Below are positions 1-8,048 of a stretch of DNA of 64,000 bases, piece after piece. This stretch comes from Flavobacterium sp. LHD-85 (GTDB taxonomy: Bacteria; Bacteroidota; Bacteroidia; Flavobacteriales; Flavobacteriaceae), in the NCBI RefSeq assembly GCF_030929595.1, contig NZ_JAVFVR010000018.1:1-64000 (forward strand), read 5' to 3'. Made by a program: the position numbers and the translations under genes. The notes below the pieces were generated by a model that was not told the DNA's origin, did not search any database, and was given only the letters and a program-made list of their open reading frames with translations. Numbering within the stretch: position 1 is the stretch's first letter; every line of letters begins with the position of its first letter.

Positions 1-15
1 TCGCTGTTGCGGGTG

Positions 16-46
16 CAAAAGTAGAACCTTTTTCCGCTTTTCCAAT
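16..46 (-). promoter_or_regulatory. Bacteroidetes-type promoter reading left out of the window
   Basis: On the minus strand ATTG (43-46) is followed after 19 nt by TACTTTTG (16-23), matching the Bacteroidetes -33 TTG and -7 TAnnTTTG consensus. The sequence just downstream, GCACCCGC, is the same as that following the -7 box of the first tRNA-Lys promoter in this window, so the transcript leaving the window may be a stable RNA or a housekeeping gene. The target lies outside the window. Confidence 0.65.
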
Positions 47-328
47 GCTTTTGCCCAGCTTTTTTTGATCTTTTTTTTGATTATTTCCTAACTGTCTGGC
101 AACGGACAGTTTACATTTCAGGATTTTTTAGCTTTATGTGGGGTTTTTCTGAATACAACCTTGTTTTTGATATTTTTTGGCGCTTCCCGCTTCCCCATTC
201 TGCAGAATTTTCAGCTTTTCCATCTCTTTCCTGAAAAGATTTCAAGCCTCAAAGCTTCTTTTCCGCCATTTCTAATCTCGCAAAGGCGCTAAGCCTGCCC
301 TTATCTTTCTTCTGGAAACCGCATCCCA

Positions 329-413
329 TAGCCCCGATAGGAGCGGAAATCCTTTTTGGGCCGGGGTTCGGCCCAAAAGATTGAAGCGCATAGCGGGAAT
401 AGCTCCTAATTAA
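329..413 (+). ncRNA. Candidate structured RNA
   Basis: GC-rich, strongly paired segment in an AT-rich region. A hairpin with stem TTTTGGGCC / GGCCCAAAA sits at its centre, and outer segments GGAGC (about 350) and GCTCC (about 409) can pair, as can CCCG and CGGG, giving a multibranch fold. Similar AGCC...GGAGCGG...AGCGGGA-AGCTCC segments are, from memory, widespread in flavobacterial intergenic DNA, and the Flavo-1 RNA family is one possible identity. Strand and identity are inference. Confidence 0.35.
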
Positions 414-513
414 TATTAAAACTCCAATATTCCAAATTCCAAATTCCAAAACTCGATGCGCTTCGCTCCGCTCAGACCGGCAGTCGAGGCTTTCTCCTTA
501 TTATACAAACATA

Positions 514-533
514 AGACGCACTGCAGTGCGTCT
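514..533. repeat. 20-bp perfect palindrome
   Basis: AGACGCACTGCAGTGCGTCT is perfectly self-complementary, and the right side continues as CTACGGG. It is one of several palindromic intergenic repeats in this window and resembles dispersed REP-like repeats of Bacteroidetes. No gene lies nearby on either side within 200 bp. Confidence 0.6.
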
Positions 534-701
534 CTACGGGAAATTGGAATTTGATTAATCTTATTATACATCTATACACATATAATAAAAACAAACCCAA
601 CAGGTTTTAAAAACCTGTCGGGATAAGAACGAGAATTACCCTTATATATAATAATGAGTAAAAACTATACTATATATAATAAAGTAAACTTCTACATATA
701 T

Positions 702-733
702 ATTGTATGTATTTTTGTAATCATGTATATTTG
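702..733 (+). promoter_or_regulatory. thrS promoter
   Basis: ATTG (702-705), a 20-nt spacer and TATATTTG (726-733) match the -33/-7 consensus of Bacteroidetes housekeeping sigma factor promoters. Transcription would begin about 5-10 nt further on, leaving a leader of roughly 12-15 nt before the thrS ATG, so no long leader control is possible from this promoter. Confidence 0.7.
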
Positions 734-753
734 CATTCACAAAATTATAAACA

Positions 754-2700
754 ATGATCAAGATTACTTTACCCGATGGGTCAATTAGAGAGTTCGCTTC
801 GGGCGTAACTCCAATGGAGGTCGCTAAAAACATTAGCGAAGGTTTTGCAAGAAATGTTATTTCTGCATCTTTTAATGGTACAACTATTGAAACCGAGACT
901 CCATTAACGACCGACGGTAATCTTATTTTATATACTTGGAATGATGCGGAAGGTAAAAAAGCTTTCTGGCATTCGACTTCGCACGTAATGGCTCAGGCTC
1001 TTGAGGAATTGTACCCTGGAATTAAATTAACTCTAGGACCTGCAATTGCCAACGGTTTTTATTATGATGTGGATTTTGAAGATCAGAAAATTTCTGAAGC
1101 TGATTTCAAAAAGATCGAAGATCGTATTCTTGAAATCGCAAGAGGAAAATTTGACTTTAAAATGCGTCCTGTAACTAAAGCGGAAGCTTTAGAAATGTAT
1201 AAAGACAACGTTTACAAGACTGAATTGATTTCAAATCTTGAAGACGGGACTATTACTTTCTGTGATCATGCAACTTTTACTGATTTATGCCGTGGTGGAC
1301 ATATTCCGAATACAGGAATTATCAAAGCTGTAAAAATCATGAGCGTTGCTGGCGCTTACTGGAGAGGTGACGAGAAAAACAAACAGTTAACTCGCGTTTA
1401 TGGAACTTCGTTTCCTAAACAAAAAGATTTAACGGAGTATCTTGAACTTCTTGAGGAAGCAAAACGTCGCGATCACCGTAAGTTAGGAAAAGAACTTGAA
1501 TTGTTTGCTTTCTCTCAAAAGGTCGGTCAAGGTTTGCCGTTATGGCTACCAAAAGGTGCTGCGCTTAGAGATCGTTTAGAGCAATTTTTAAAGAGAGCCC
1601 AGAAGAAAGCTGGATACGAACAAGTAGTTAGTCCGCATATTGGTCAAAAGGAGCTTTATGTTACTTCTGGTCACTATGCAAAATATGGAGCCGACAGTTT
1701 TCAGCCAATTCATACGCCAGCAGAAGGTGAAGAGTTTTTATTGAAACCAATGAACTGCCCTCACCACTGCGAAATTTACAATGTAAGACCTTGGTCATAT
1801 AAAGATTTACCTAAGCGTTATGCTGAATTTGGAACTGTTTACAGATACGAGCAATCTGGCGAATTACATGGTTTAACTCGCGTTAGAGGATTTACTCAGG
1901 ATGATGCGCATATTTTCTGTACTCCAGAGCAATTGGACGAAGAATTCAAAAAAGTAATTGACCTTGTATTGTACGTATTTGGTTCATTAGGCTTTGAAAA
2001 CTTTACTGCTCAAATTTCATTGAGAGATCAGGAGAATAGAGATAAATATATTGGTACTGATGAAAACTGGGAAAAAGCCGAAAGCGCCATCATTAACGCC
2101 GCAAAAGACAAAGGTCTTAATACTGTTGTAGAATATGGCGAAGCAGCGTTTTACGGACCAAAACTTGATTTCATGGTAAAAGATGCCTTAGGAAGACAAT
2201 GGCAGTTAGGAACTATTCAGGTGGATTATAATTTACCTGAACGTTTTGAATTGACATACAAAGGTGCTGATAATGAATTACATCGCCCTGTTATGATTCA
2301 CAGAGCTCCTTTTGGATCTATGGAACGTTTTATAGCAATTTTACTTGAACATACAGCAGGAAATTTCCCACTTTGGCTAATGCCTGAGCAGGCTATTATC
2401 TTGTCTTTGAGCGAGAAATACGAAAATTATGCTAAAAAAGTTTTAGATTTGCTAGAAAATCACGAAATTCGCGCCCTAATTGACAACCGAAACGAAACTA
2501 TCGGTAAGAAAATTAGAGATGCAGAAATGCAGAAAATCCCATTTATGCTTATCGTTGGTGAGGAAGAAGAGAAAAACGGTACGATTTCTATTCGCCGCCA
2601 CGGTCAAGAAGGAAAAGGAAATATCACAGTTTCTATCGAAGAATTTGCTTCGATTGTAGACGAAGAAATAAAAAAGACATTAAAAGTATTTACAGTTTAA
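754..2700 (+). CDS. thrS: Threonine--tRNA ligase
   Basis: Charges tRNA-Thr with threonine in the cytoplasm. The 648-aa protein has the full bacterial layout: TGS domain (about 1-60), editing/SAD domain with the HSTSH zinc-type motif near residue 73 and a second C..H motif (DLCRGGH), class II catalytic core (about 245-535) with MNCPHHCEIY and motif 3 (HRAPFGSMERF), and a C-terminal anticodon-binding domain. Length is normal for the family. The start follows a good promoter by about 20 nt. It is first in a block with infC, rpmI and rplT, the classic translation cluster. Confidence 0.97.
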   Translation: MIKITLPDGSIREFASGVTPMEVAKNISEGFARNVISASFNGTTIETETPLTTDGNLILYTWNDAEGKKAFWHSTSHVMAQALEELYPGIKLTLGPAIANGFYYDVDFEDQKISEADFKKIEDRILEIARGKFDFKMRPVTKAEALEMYKDNVYKTELISNLEDGTITFCDHATFTDLCRGGHIPNTGIIKAVKIMSVAGAYWRGDEKNKQLTRVYGTSFPKQKDLTEYLELLEEAKRRDHRKLGKELELFAFSQKVGQGLPLWLPKGAALRDRLEQFLKRAQKKAGYEQVVSPHIGQKELYVTSGHYAKYGADSFQPIHTPAEGEEFLLKPMNCPHHCEIYNVRPWSYKDLPKRYAEFGTVYRYEQSGELHGLTRVRGFTQDDAHIFCTPEQLDEEFKKVIDLVLYVFGSLGFENFTAQISLRDQENRDKYIGTDENWEKAESAIINAAKDKGLNTVVEYGEAAFYGPKLDFMVKDALGRQWQLGTIQVDYNLPERFELTYKGADNELHRPVMIHRAPFGSMERFIAILLEHTAGNFPLWLMPEQAIILSLSEKYENYAKKVLDLLENHEIRALIDNRNETIGKKIRDAEMQKIPFMLIVGEEEEKNGTISIRRHGQEGKGNITVSIEEFASIVDEEIKKTLKVFTV

Positions 2701-2716
2701 CTTAAATTAGAAAGTC

Positions 2717-3271
2717 ATAGCAATAAAAAGTAACAGAGGTTTTCAACCTCGAGTAGAGAAAAAAGATGCGCACAGAATAAACAATCTTATTCGTGTTCCT
2801 GAAGTACGTCTTGTAGGTGAAAACATTGAACCAGGGGTTTTTAAAATCGCCGATGCGCTACGTTTAGCTGACCAATTTGAATTGGATTTAGTTGAAATCT
2901 CGCCAAATGCAGAACCGCCGGTTTGTAAAATCATGGATTACAAGAAATTTGTTTACGAACAAAAGAAAAGAGATAAGGCATTAAAAGCCAAGTCTTCTCA
3001 GGTTGTTGTAAAGGAAATTCGATTTGGTCCTCAAACTGACGAGCATGATTATGAATTTAAAAGAAAGAACGCTGAAAAATTCTTAAAAGAAGGAGCTAAA
3101 TTAAAAGCTTTCGTTTTCTTCAAAGGACGTTCTATCATTTATAAAGATCAAGGTCAGATTTTATTATTACGTCTTGCTCAAGATTTAGAGGAACATGGTA
3201 AAGTTGAAGCTATGCCTGTTTTGGAAGGAAAGAGAATGATTATGTTCATTGCTCCTAAAAAGAAAAAATAA
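2717..3271 (+). CDS. infC: Translation initiation factor IF-3, rare AUA start
   Basis: Binds the 30S subunit and checks initiator tRNA and start codon. The reading frame is open from 2711, after an in-frame TAG at 2708, and has no ATG until 2932. The conserved IF-3 N-domain (RVPEVRLVGENIEPGV, then DLVEISPNA.PPVCKIMDY) lies upstream of that ATG, so translation must begin at a non-ATG codon. ATA at 2717 gives M-A-I-K-S-N-R-G, about 184 aa, the normal family length; ATA at 2723 is the alternative. Known IF-3 genes often use AUU or other rare starts because IF-3 rejects such starts, allowing autoregulation. The spacer after thrS is 16 nt, so the two genes are co-transcribed. Confidence 0.9.
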   Translation: MAIKSNRGFQPRVEKKDAHRINNLIRVPEVRLVGENIEPGVFKIADALRLADQFELDLVEISPNAEPPVCKIMDYKKFVYEQKKRDKALKAKSSQVVVKEIRFGPQTDEHDYEFKRKNAEKFLKEGAKLKAFVFFKGRSIIYKDQGQILLLRLAQDLEEHGKVEAMPVLEGKRMIMFIAPKKKK

Positions 3272-3279
3272 TTATTTGC

Positions 3280-3362
3280 TTTACAGTAAGCCTTAAGCTT
3301 TAAGCAAAAATTCAAACATTTGCCTAGAGCTTAAAGCCTACTGCCTAAAGCTTTTGAAAATA
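3280..3362 (+). repeat. taagctt-type heptamer repeat in infC-rpmI spacer
   Basis: The spacer consists of imperfect repeats of gctttaagc/taagcttaaagc, including complementary copies that can fold back on each other. A very similar block lies between the two transketolase genes (25541-25596), showing that this is a dispersed low-complexity repeat and not a gene-specific leader. Confidence 0.55.
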
Positions 3363-3397
3363 TAAGTAAGTAAGAATAAATTAAAACACTAGGAAAA

Positions 3398-3595
3398 ATG
3401 CCTAAAATGAAAACAAAATCTAGCGCTAAGAAACGTTTTAAAGTTACTGGCTCTGGAAAAATTAAAAGAAAGCATGCTTTTAAAAGTCACATCTTGACTA
3501 AAAAATCTAAAAAACGTAAATTAGCTTTGACTCACTCAGCGCTAGTTCACCAAACAGATATGAGAAGCATTAAACAACAATTAAGAATTATCTAA
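3398..3595 (+). CDS. rpmI: 50S ribosomal protein L35
   Basis: Small basic ribosomal protein of 65 aa, the usual length. The N-terminus MPKMKTKSSAKKRFKVTGSG is the family signature, followed by the K/R-rich HAFKSHILTKKSKKRKR-type stretch. It lies between infC and rplT, the conserved order in nearly all bacteria. The spacers on both sides (126 and 175 nt) are longer than usual and filled with repeats. Confidence 0.97.
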   Translation: MPKMKTKSSAKKRFKVTGSGKIKRKHAFKSHILTKKSKKRKLALTHSALVHQTDMRSIKQQLRII

Positions 3596-3770
3596 TAAGT
3601 CTAAAGTTGGAAAGTCTTAAAGTCAAAAGTAATTTTCTTTCGACATCAGGCTTTCGATATTTGACTAAAGATTTTCTTTAGGTTAAAAAATTATTTATAT
3701 AACCTTGGAGTATGGCTTTAAGTTCCTTTGATTCAATTCAGGACGCCTGCTACAAAAACACATTAAAATT

Positions 3771-4115
3771 ATGCCAAGATCGGTAAATTCAGTTGCTAAA
3801 AGAGCAAGAAGAAAAAAAATAATGAAGCAAGCCAAAGGTTTCTTTGGAAGACGTAAAAACGTTTGGACAGTTGCTAAGAATGCAGTAGAGAAAGCGATGA
3901 GCTACGCTTACCGCGATAGAAAACAAAACAAAAGAAATTTCCGTTCATTATGGATTCAACGTATCAACGCTGGAGCTAGATTAGAAGGAATGTCTTATTC
4001 TCAATTCATGGGGAAAGTTAAAGCTAACGGAATCGAATTGAACCGTAAAGTTCTTGCAGATTTAGCTATGAACCACCCAGAAGCTTTCAAAGCTATTCTT
4101 AATAAAGTAAAATAA
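3771..4115 (+). CDS. rplT: 50S ribosomal protein L20
   Basis: Early-assembling 23S rRNA-binding protein of 114 aa. The N-terminus MPRSVNSVAKRARRKKIMKQ and the YRDRKQNKRNFRSLWIQRIN motif are typical. In other bacteria L20 represses its own operon by binding the mRNA leader. The 175-nt spacer after rpmI could hold such a site, but I see no clear rRNA mimic in it. A strong terminator follows at 4155. Confidence 0.97.
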   Translation: MPRSVNSVAKRARRKKIMKQAKGFFGRRKNVWTVAKNAVEKAMSYAYRDRKQNKRNFRSLWIQRINAGARLEGMSYSQFMGKVKANGIELNRKVLADLAMNHPEAFKAILNKVK

Positions 4116-4154
4116 ACGTTTTATAAACTCAATTTAAGATTACTTACTTATTAT

Positions 4155-4189
4155 AAAAAAAGCCATTCGTTTATTCGAATGGCTTTTTT
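4155..4189 (+). terminator. Rho-independent terminator after rplT
   Basis: AAAGCCATTCG and CGAATGGCTTTTTT form an 11-bp or longer stem with loop TTTATT and a T run, closing the translation operon. Confidence 0.85.
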
Positions 4190-4225
4190 GTTTTTATTAT
4201 CTTTCGATCCGAACACAATAAAGAA

Positions 4226-5041
4226 ATGAAAAAACTCTTTGTATTCTTATTCCTTACACAAATACTTTGGACAAAAGCCCAAGAGAGTAATTTGGATAAA
4301 AACTCCGTGCAAACAATCGTTGGTATAATTGACAAACGTGATGCTGGCTGTCTCTCGGAAATTAGGAGAGCACAATTTGATTTTAAATCTAGAGAAGTCC
4401 TTTGTAATATTATTCCCGAAGGATCTCTTGACAGCAACTACAATAGACATTATCCTTATTTAATAAATTTACTTAAAGAAAAGGGAATTGCTTATTCTGA
4501 ATCTTTTGAACCCGAGTTCTCACCAATTTGGAGTTCAGATAGTGCGAATAAATACCCTTTAGTAACAAATTGCTACTGCAAAGCATCTAATGAATTGTTG
4601 AATGTAAAATATGGTCGAAACTTCATTAAAAACATTGAAAAGACTGCTGACAGTTTGTATGTGATGAGTAGAATACACATACCTTTTGAATATCCTTATG
4701 GAGTAGATTATTACTGCATGATATATCCAAAAGCTCGAGACTTCCTCGAGCAAAAGATTCAAATTCAAAAAGATTTTTTCTCTTCGTTTGCATTGCCTAA
4801 AAATTTTATTCAAAGCAATGAAAAAAGAGATTTTTTTGCCAAAACTAAATTTACAATTAATAAAGACAATTCAATATCCAACATTACTGTAAAGATTGAA
4901 TTTAAGAATCCGCAAAATGAAAAGTTTTACAATTTGATAGCAGACCAAATCAACGCATTTATTAAACATGCAGACTGGACTGCTGCGGTTAGTAATGGCA
5001 TAAAAGTAAATAGTAACTTTGATATCAATTTCTACAATTAA
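4226..5041 (+). CDS. Secreted protein with TonB-C-like tail
   Basis: Protein of 271 aa with a signal peptide (MKKLFVFLFLTQILWTKAQ, cleavage near 19) and several cysteines. The body is not recognised. The last 60 residues (FTINKDNSISNITVKI ... DWTAAVSNGIKVNSNF) resemble the TonB C-terminal fold often found alone in Bacteroidetes exported proteins, where W-x-PA-xxxG-x-V is typical; here the motif is W-T-A-A-x4-G-x-x-V. A periplasmic role is inferred from the signal peptide only. It stands alone after the rplT terminator, 20 nt before the crp-like gene, with which it may be co-transcribed. Confidence 0.7.
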   Translation: MKKLFVFLFLTQILWTKAQESNLDKNSVQTIVGIIDKRDAGCLSEIRRAQFDFKSREVLCNIIPEGSLDSNYNRHYPYLINLLKEKGIAYSESFEPEFSPIWSSDSANKYPLVTNCYCKASNELLNVKYGRNFIKNIEKTADSLYVMSRIHIPFEYPYGVDYYCMIYPKARDFLEQKIQIQKDFFSSFALPKNFIQSNEKRDFFAKTKFTINKDNSISNITVKIEFKNPQNEKFYNLIADQINAFIKHADWTAAVSNGIKVNSNFDINFYN

Positions 5042-5061
5042 AATATATAAATTTCAAAGTA

Positions 5062-5634
5062 ATGCAAAACTCACTTATCCTTCATATTAAAAAATTCATT
5101 ACTCTTGAACCTTCAGATATTGATAAACTAGAATCATGTCTAGAACTTTCGAAAATAAAAAAGAAAGAACACATTTTAGAAGAAGGCCAAATCTGCAATA
5201 CAATGTATTTTGTTGTTAAAGGCTGTATGAGACAATATATCATCAATTCTAAAGGCACGGAACAAACACTTCAATTTGGCATTGAAAATTGGTGGATTAC
5301 TGATTATTTGAGCTATCACAATCACATACCTTCAAGCTTTTATTTGCAGGCAGTCGAAAACTCAGAAGTTATTGCAATTGATAAAAACGTTTTAGAATCC
5401 TTACTAATTGAAATTCCGAATCTTGAAAGGTATTTTAGAATCGTCACTCAAAAAAGTTTCGGTGCCATGCAAATGCGAATTAAATTCTTATTTACAATGT
5501 CAGCCGAAGAAAGATACCATCACTTTAACGACCATTTCCCAGAATTTGTTCAACGCGTTCCCCAGTATATGCTTGCCTCCTATTTAGATTTCTCTGCAGA
5601 ATTTATGAGTAAAATACGAGCTGGAAAAGTCTGA
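5062..5634 (+). CDS. Crp/Fnr family transcriptional regulator
   Basis: Protein of 190 aa with a cyclic-nucleotide-binding-like beta-roll (about 25-125: EEGQICNTMYFVVKGCMRQY...) and a short C-terminal helix-turn-helix ending QRVPQYMLASYLDFSAEFMSKIR. This is the compact Bacteroidetes version of the family, which usually does not bind cAMP by the canonical residues. It is followed 79 nt later by an AhpD-like gene. That pairing is common in Bacteroidetes and suggests it controls the peroxidase-like gene. Confidence 0.85.
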   Translation: MQNSLILHIKKFITLEPSDIDKLESCLELSKIKKKEHILEEGQICNTMYFVVKGCMRQYIINSKGTEQTLQFGIENWWITDYLSYHNHIPSSFYLQAVENSEVIAIDKNVLESLLIEIPNLERYFRIVTQKSFGAMQMRIKFLFTMSAEERYHHFNDHFPEFVQRVPQYMLASYLDFSAEFMSKIRAGKV

Positions 5635-5713
5635 TTTGAATTTCTTGAAGTAGTTCAAGTTTTTAAGAGTATCCATTACTGACCTTTGTAATGAACTTTT
5701 AAAACATATAAAA

Positions 5714-6148
5714 ATGAAACCAAGAATTGTTATCCCACAAGTTGCTCCCGAAGCTTATCAGGCCATGTTAGGCTTAGAAAAATATATTGCTTCAACATCT
5801 TTAACTCCAGTTCACAAAGAATTAATCAAAATTAGAGCATCGCAAATTAACGGCTGTGCCTATTGCATAAAAATGCATACTGCCGATGCCAGAAAACTAG
5901 GGGTTACAGAAGAGCGCATATACTTATTAAGTGCATGGCGCGAAGCCGATTTTTATTCTGAAGAAGAAAAAGCAATACTAGCTTTGACCGAAGAAATTAC
6001 TTTAATAAGCAATCATGTTTCTGAAGAAGTTTATCAAAAGGCAGCCCAATTATTTGATGAAAAATACCTTGCTGAAATCATTCTAGCGATTATCACAATT
6101 AATGCTTGGAATAGAATAGGAATTACAACTGGAATGAGAGCTATTTAA
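5714..6148 (+). CDS. Carboxymuconolactone decarboxylase family / AhpD-like protein
   Basis: All-alpha protein of 144 aa. Residues 46-58 (NGCAYCIKMHTAD) carry the CxxC plus His redox site typical of AhpD-like alkylhydroperoxidases, preceded by an upstream Glu. Members reduce peroxides or act as disulfide reductants in the cytoplasm. The exact substrate cannot be told from sequence. The preceding Crp/Fnr regulator is the probable controller. A small hairpin terminator follows at 6188. Confidence 0.88.
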   Translation: MKPRIVIPQVAPEAYQAMLGLEKYIASTSLTPVHKELIKIRASQINGCAYCIKMHTADARKLGVTEERIYLLSAWREADFYSEEEKAILALTEEITLISNHVSEEVYQKAAQLFDEKYLAEIILAIITINAWNRIGITTGMRAI

Positions 6149-6187
6149 GTTTTATAAAGATAAGTTTTACAACATTTTAAAATTTTA

Positions 6188-6212
6188 ACAACCCTCACTC
6201 TGAGGGTTTATT
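6188..6212 (+). terminator. Probable terminator after AhpD-like gene
   Basis: AACCCTCA (6190-6197), loop CTC, TGAGGGTT (6201-6208), then TTATTTG. A compact 8-bp stem with a weak T tract. Confidence 0.55.
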
Positions 6213-6267
6213 TGTATATCATTGTAAATGAATACTAGAAAATAAAAAAAATACATTTTTTGCAAAA

Positions 6268-6313
6268 ACAGGTATTTATACTCTTTTACAGGAATTCAGA
6301 TTTTTTATTTTTG
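6268..6313 (+). promoter_or_regulatory. Promoter and upstream ACAGGTA box of TPR-kinase operon
   Basis: The -7 box TATTTTTG (6306-6313) lies 4 nt before the ATG at 6318, so the transcript is nearly leaderless. No good -33 element is present. Instead ACAGGTA-TTTA-TAC begins at 6268, 38 nt before the -7 box. A fuller palindrome, ACAGGTA-AAAA-TACCTGT, sits at 14853, 39 nt before another -7 box. This spacing suits an activator such as a NarL-type response regulator. Regulation is inference. Confidence 0.5.
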
Positions 6314-6317
6314 GCGC

Positions 6318-8046
6318 ATGATACCAAAAAGAATACAATTAATAACCTCTATTGCCTCCCTTTTATTAGTGCTTTTTTCTTGTCAGAAAGACAACAACGA
6401 TAATTTAAAAGAGCTAAATAACAAGTTAGAAATTCAAAAAAAATATAGACAAAGCTGCGGTTTTTTACCAAAACTATAATAATAGCGATAGTTCCTTTTT
6501 TTACTATAACAAAGCAAAATTACTTTGTGATCCCAAAAAAGACCCTGATAATTATGCAAACATTCTTAACCATATGGCAGATATCCAACTTAATCATGGA
6601 GACCATATTGGAAGTGAAACTACAATAACCGATGCAATTCCTTATTTAAAGTCAATAAAGGATCAAACAAATGTTTGGAATATTTATACAACTTTAGGAA
6701 CTAACTATCTTCGAACTTATAATCTTAATGATGCTTTGCTCTATTATAATAAAGCATTGGGTCTTAAAGTAGATGAATCTAGAAAATCATTAACTAAAAG
6801 TAATATTGCAACTGTTTTATTAGAACAGCAAAAATATGATGAGGCCTTACAGATTTTTTTACGTTTATCCACTCAAAAAGAACTGCAACAGAAGCCAGAA
6901 TACAATGCAAAAAATATAGACAATATTGGTCTGTGTTATAACAAGATGAATGATCCGAAAGGAATTCAGTATCTGAATCATGCCTTAGAAATTAGAAAAG
7001 GGCTCAAAAATATTTCAGGAATTGGCACTAGCAATTTCCATATTGCAAAATATTATGATGAGACCAAAAATTATGTTCTAGCCAAAAAACATGCTCAGTT
7101 GAGTTATGAAAGTTATACAAAAGCCAACTCTATGGAGGACCGTCTTAACGCTTTAGCATTAATTATAAAAAACAGTAATGGGTCGGAGCTAAAGAAGAAT
7201 TCTTTATTGTATGTTGCCTTGGTTGACAGTGCTTTTGAGGTTAGACAAAGAGCTAAAAATAAATTTGCAAAGATCAAATATGATTCAAAAAGTGAAAAAG
7301 AAGAGAACTTAAAACTTAGAACTCAAAAAGCGCAAAAAGAACTTCAAATAGAAAAACAAAAAAACAAAAATATAATCTCCTATCTTATTATTATTTTAAG
7401 TGTTATCATCATTTTTATTATATACTATTATTTAACATCAAAAGTTAATAAAGAAAAAATTGAAGCAACATATAGAAGTGAAACTCGAATTGCTAAAAAA
7501 TTACATGATGAATTAGCTAATGACATTTATCACACGATTGCATTTACGGAAAATAAAAATCTTTCGATTGCAGAAAATAAAGATCAATTGATGCGCAATC
7601 TAGATGCAATTTACACAAGAACAAGAGACATTTCGAAAGAAAACAATCCAATTTCTACTGATCAAAATTACGTTTTACACTTAAAACAAATGATCTCTGA
7701 ATTTAGTACTCCAGATATAAATCTTATGCTCAATGGCCTCAATATAGTTTCGTGGGATGCTATCGACCAAAATAAGAAAGAAGCGATTTACCGAATACTT
7801 CAGGAGTTACTTGTGAACATGAAAAAACATAGCAATGCAACATTAGTAAGTATCAGTTTTAAAAAAGTAGAGAAATATATTATTGTAAACTATAATGATA
7901 ACGGAAAAGGCATTGATGCTAAAAAAATAACTTTTAAGAATGGACTACACAACATTGAAAGTCGTATTACGAAAATAAGAGGAGAAATTTCATTTGATTC
8001 TTTACCAAATAAAGGGTTCAAAGCTACATTTAAATTTCCATCTTAA
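6318..8046 (+). pseudogene. TPR sensor histidine kinase, frameshifted near its N-terminus (paralogue 1)
   Basis: An ATG at 6318 opens a lipoprotein-type signal (LVLFSC) but reads into a stop after about 53 codons. Removing one base from the A8 run at 6436-6443 joins it to the frame that continues to 8046 (..IDKAAVFYQNY..), giving about 575 aa, matching paralogues of 583 and 601 aa. The layout is signal, TPRs (about 30-260), coiled coil, TM helix (about 355-375), dimerisation/H-box with KKLHDELA and an intact HATPase (N box LLVNMKKHSN, G1 DNGKGID, G2 GLHNI). The internal ATG at 6574 would give a 490-aa protein without the signal. It may be a true pseudogene, a slippage-decoded gene or a sequencing indel. 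It heads a four-gene operon. Confidence 0.8.
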
Positions 8047-8048
8047 AA

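Larger units (their letters stand above)
1..753. other. Non-coding region left of thrS
   Basis: No convincing gene is seen in these 753 bases. They hold a leftward promoter at the extreme left, a possible structured RNA at 329-413, a run of attccaa heptamers around 419-450, a 20-bp perfect palindrome (514-533), a short hairpin around 600-620 and the thrS promoter (702-733). The 66-aa and 63-aa minus-strand reading frames here have no recognisable domain and overlap repeats, so they are not called. Confidence 0.7.

Noticed and set aside
249..449. Small minus-strand protein left of thrS
   Set aside because: It spans a GC-rich palindromic segment and heptamer repeats; no recognisable domain or promoter.
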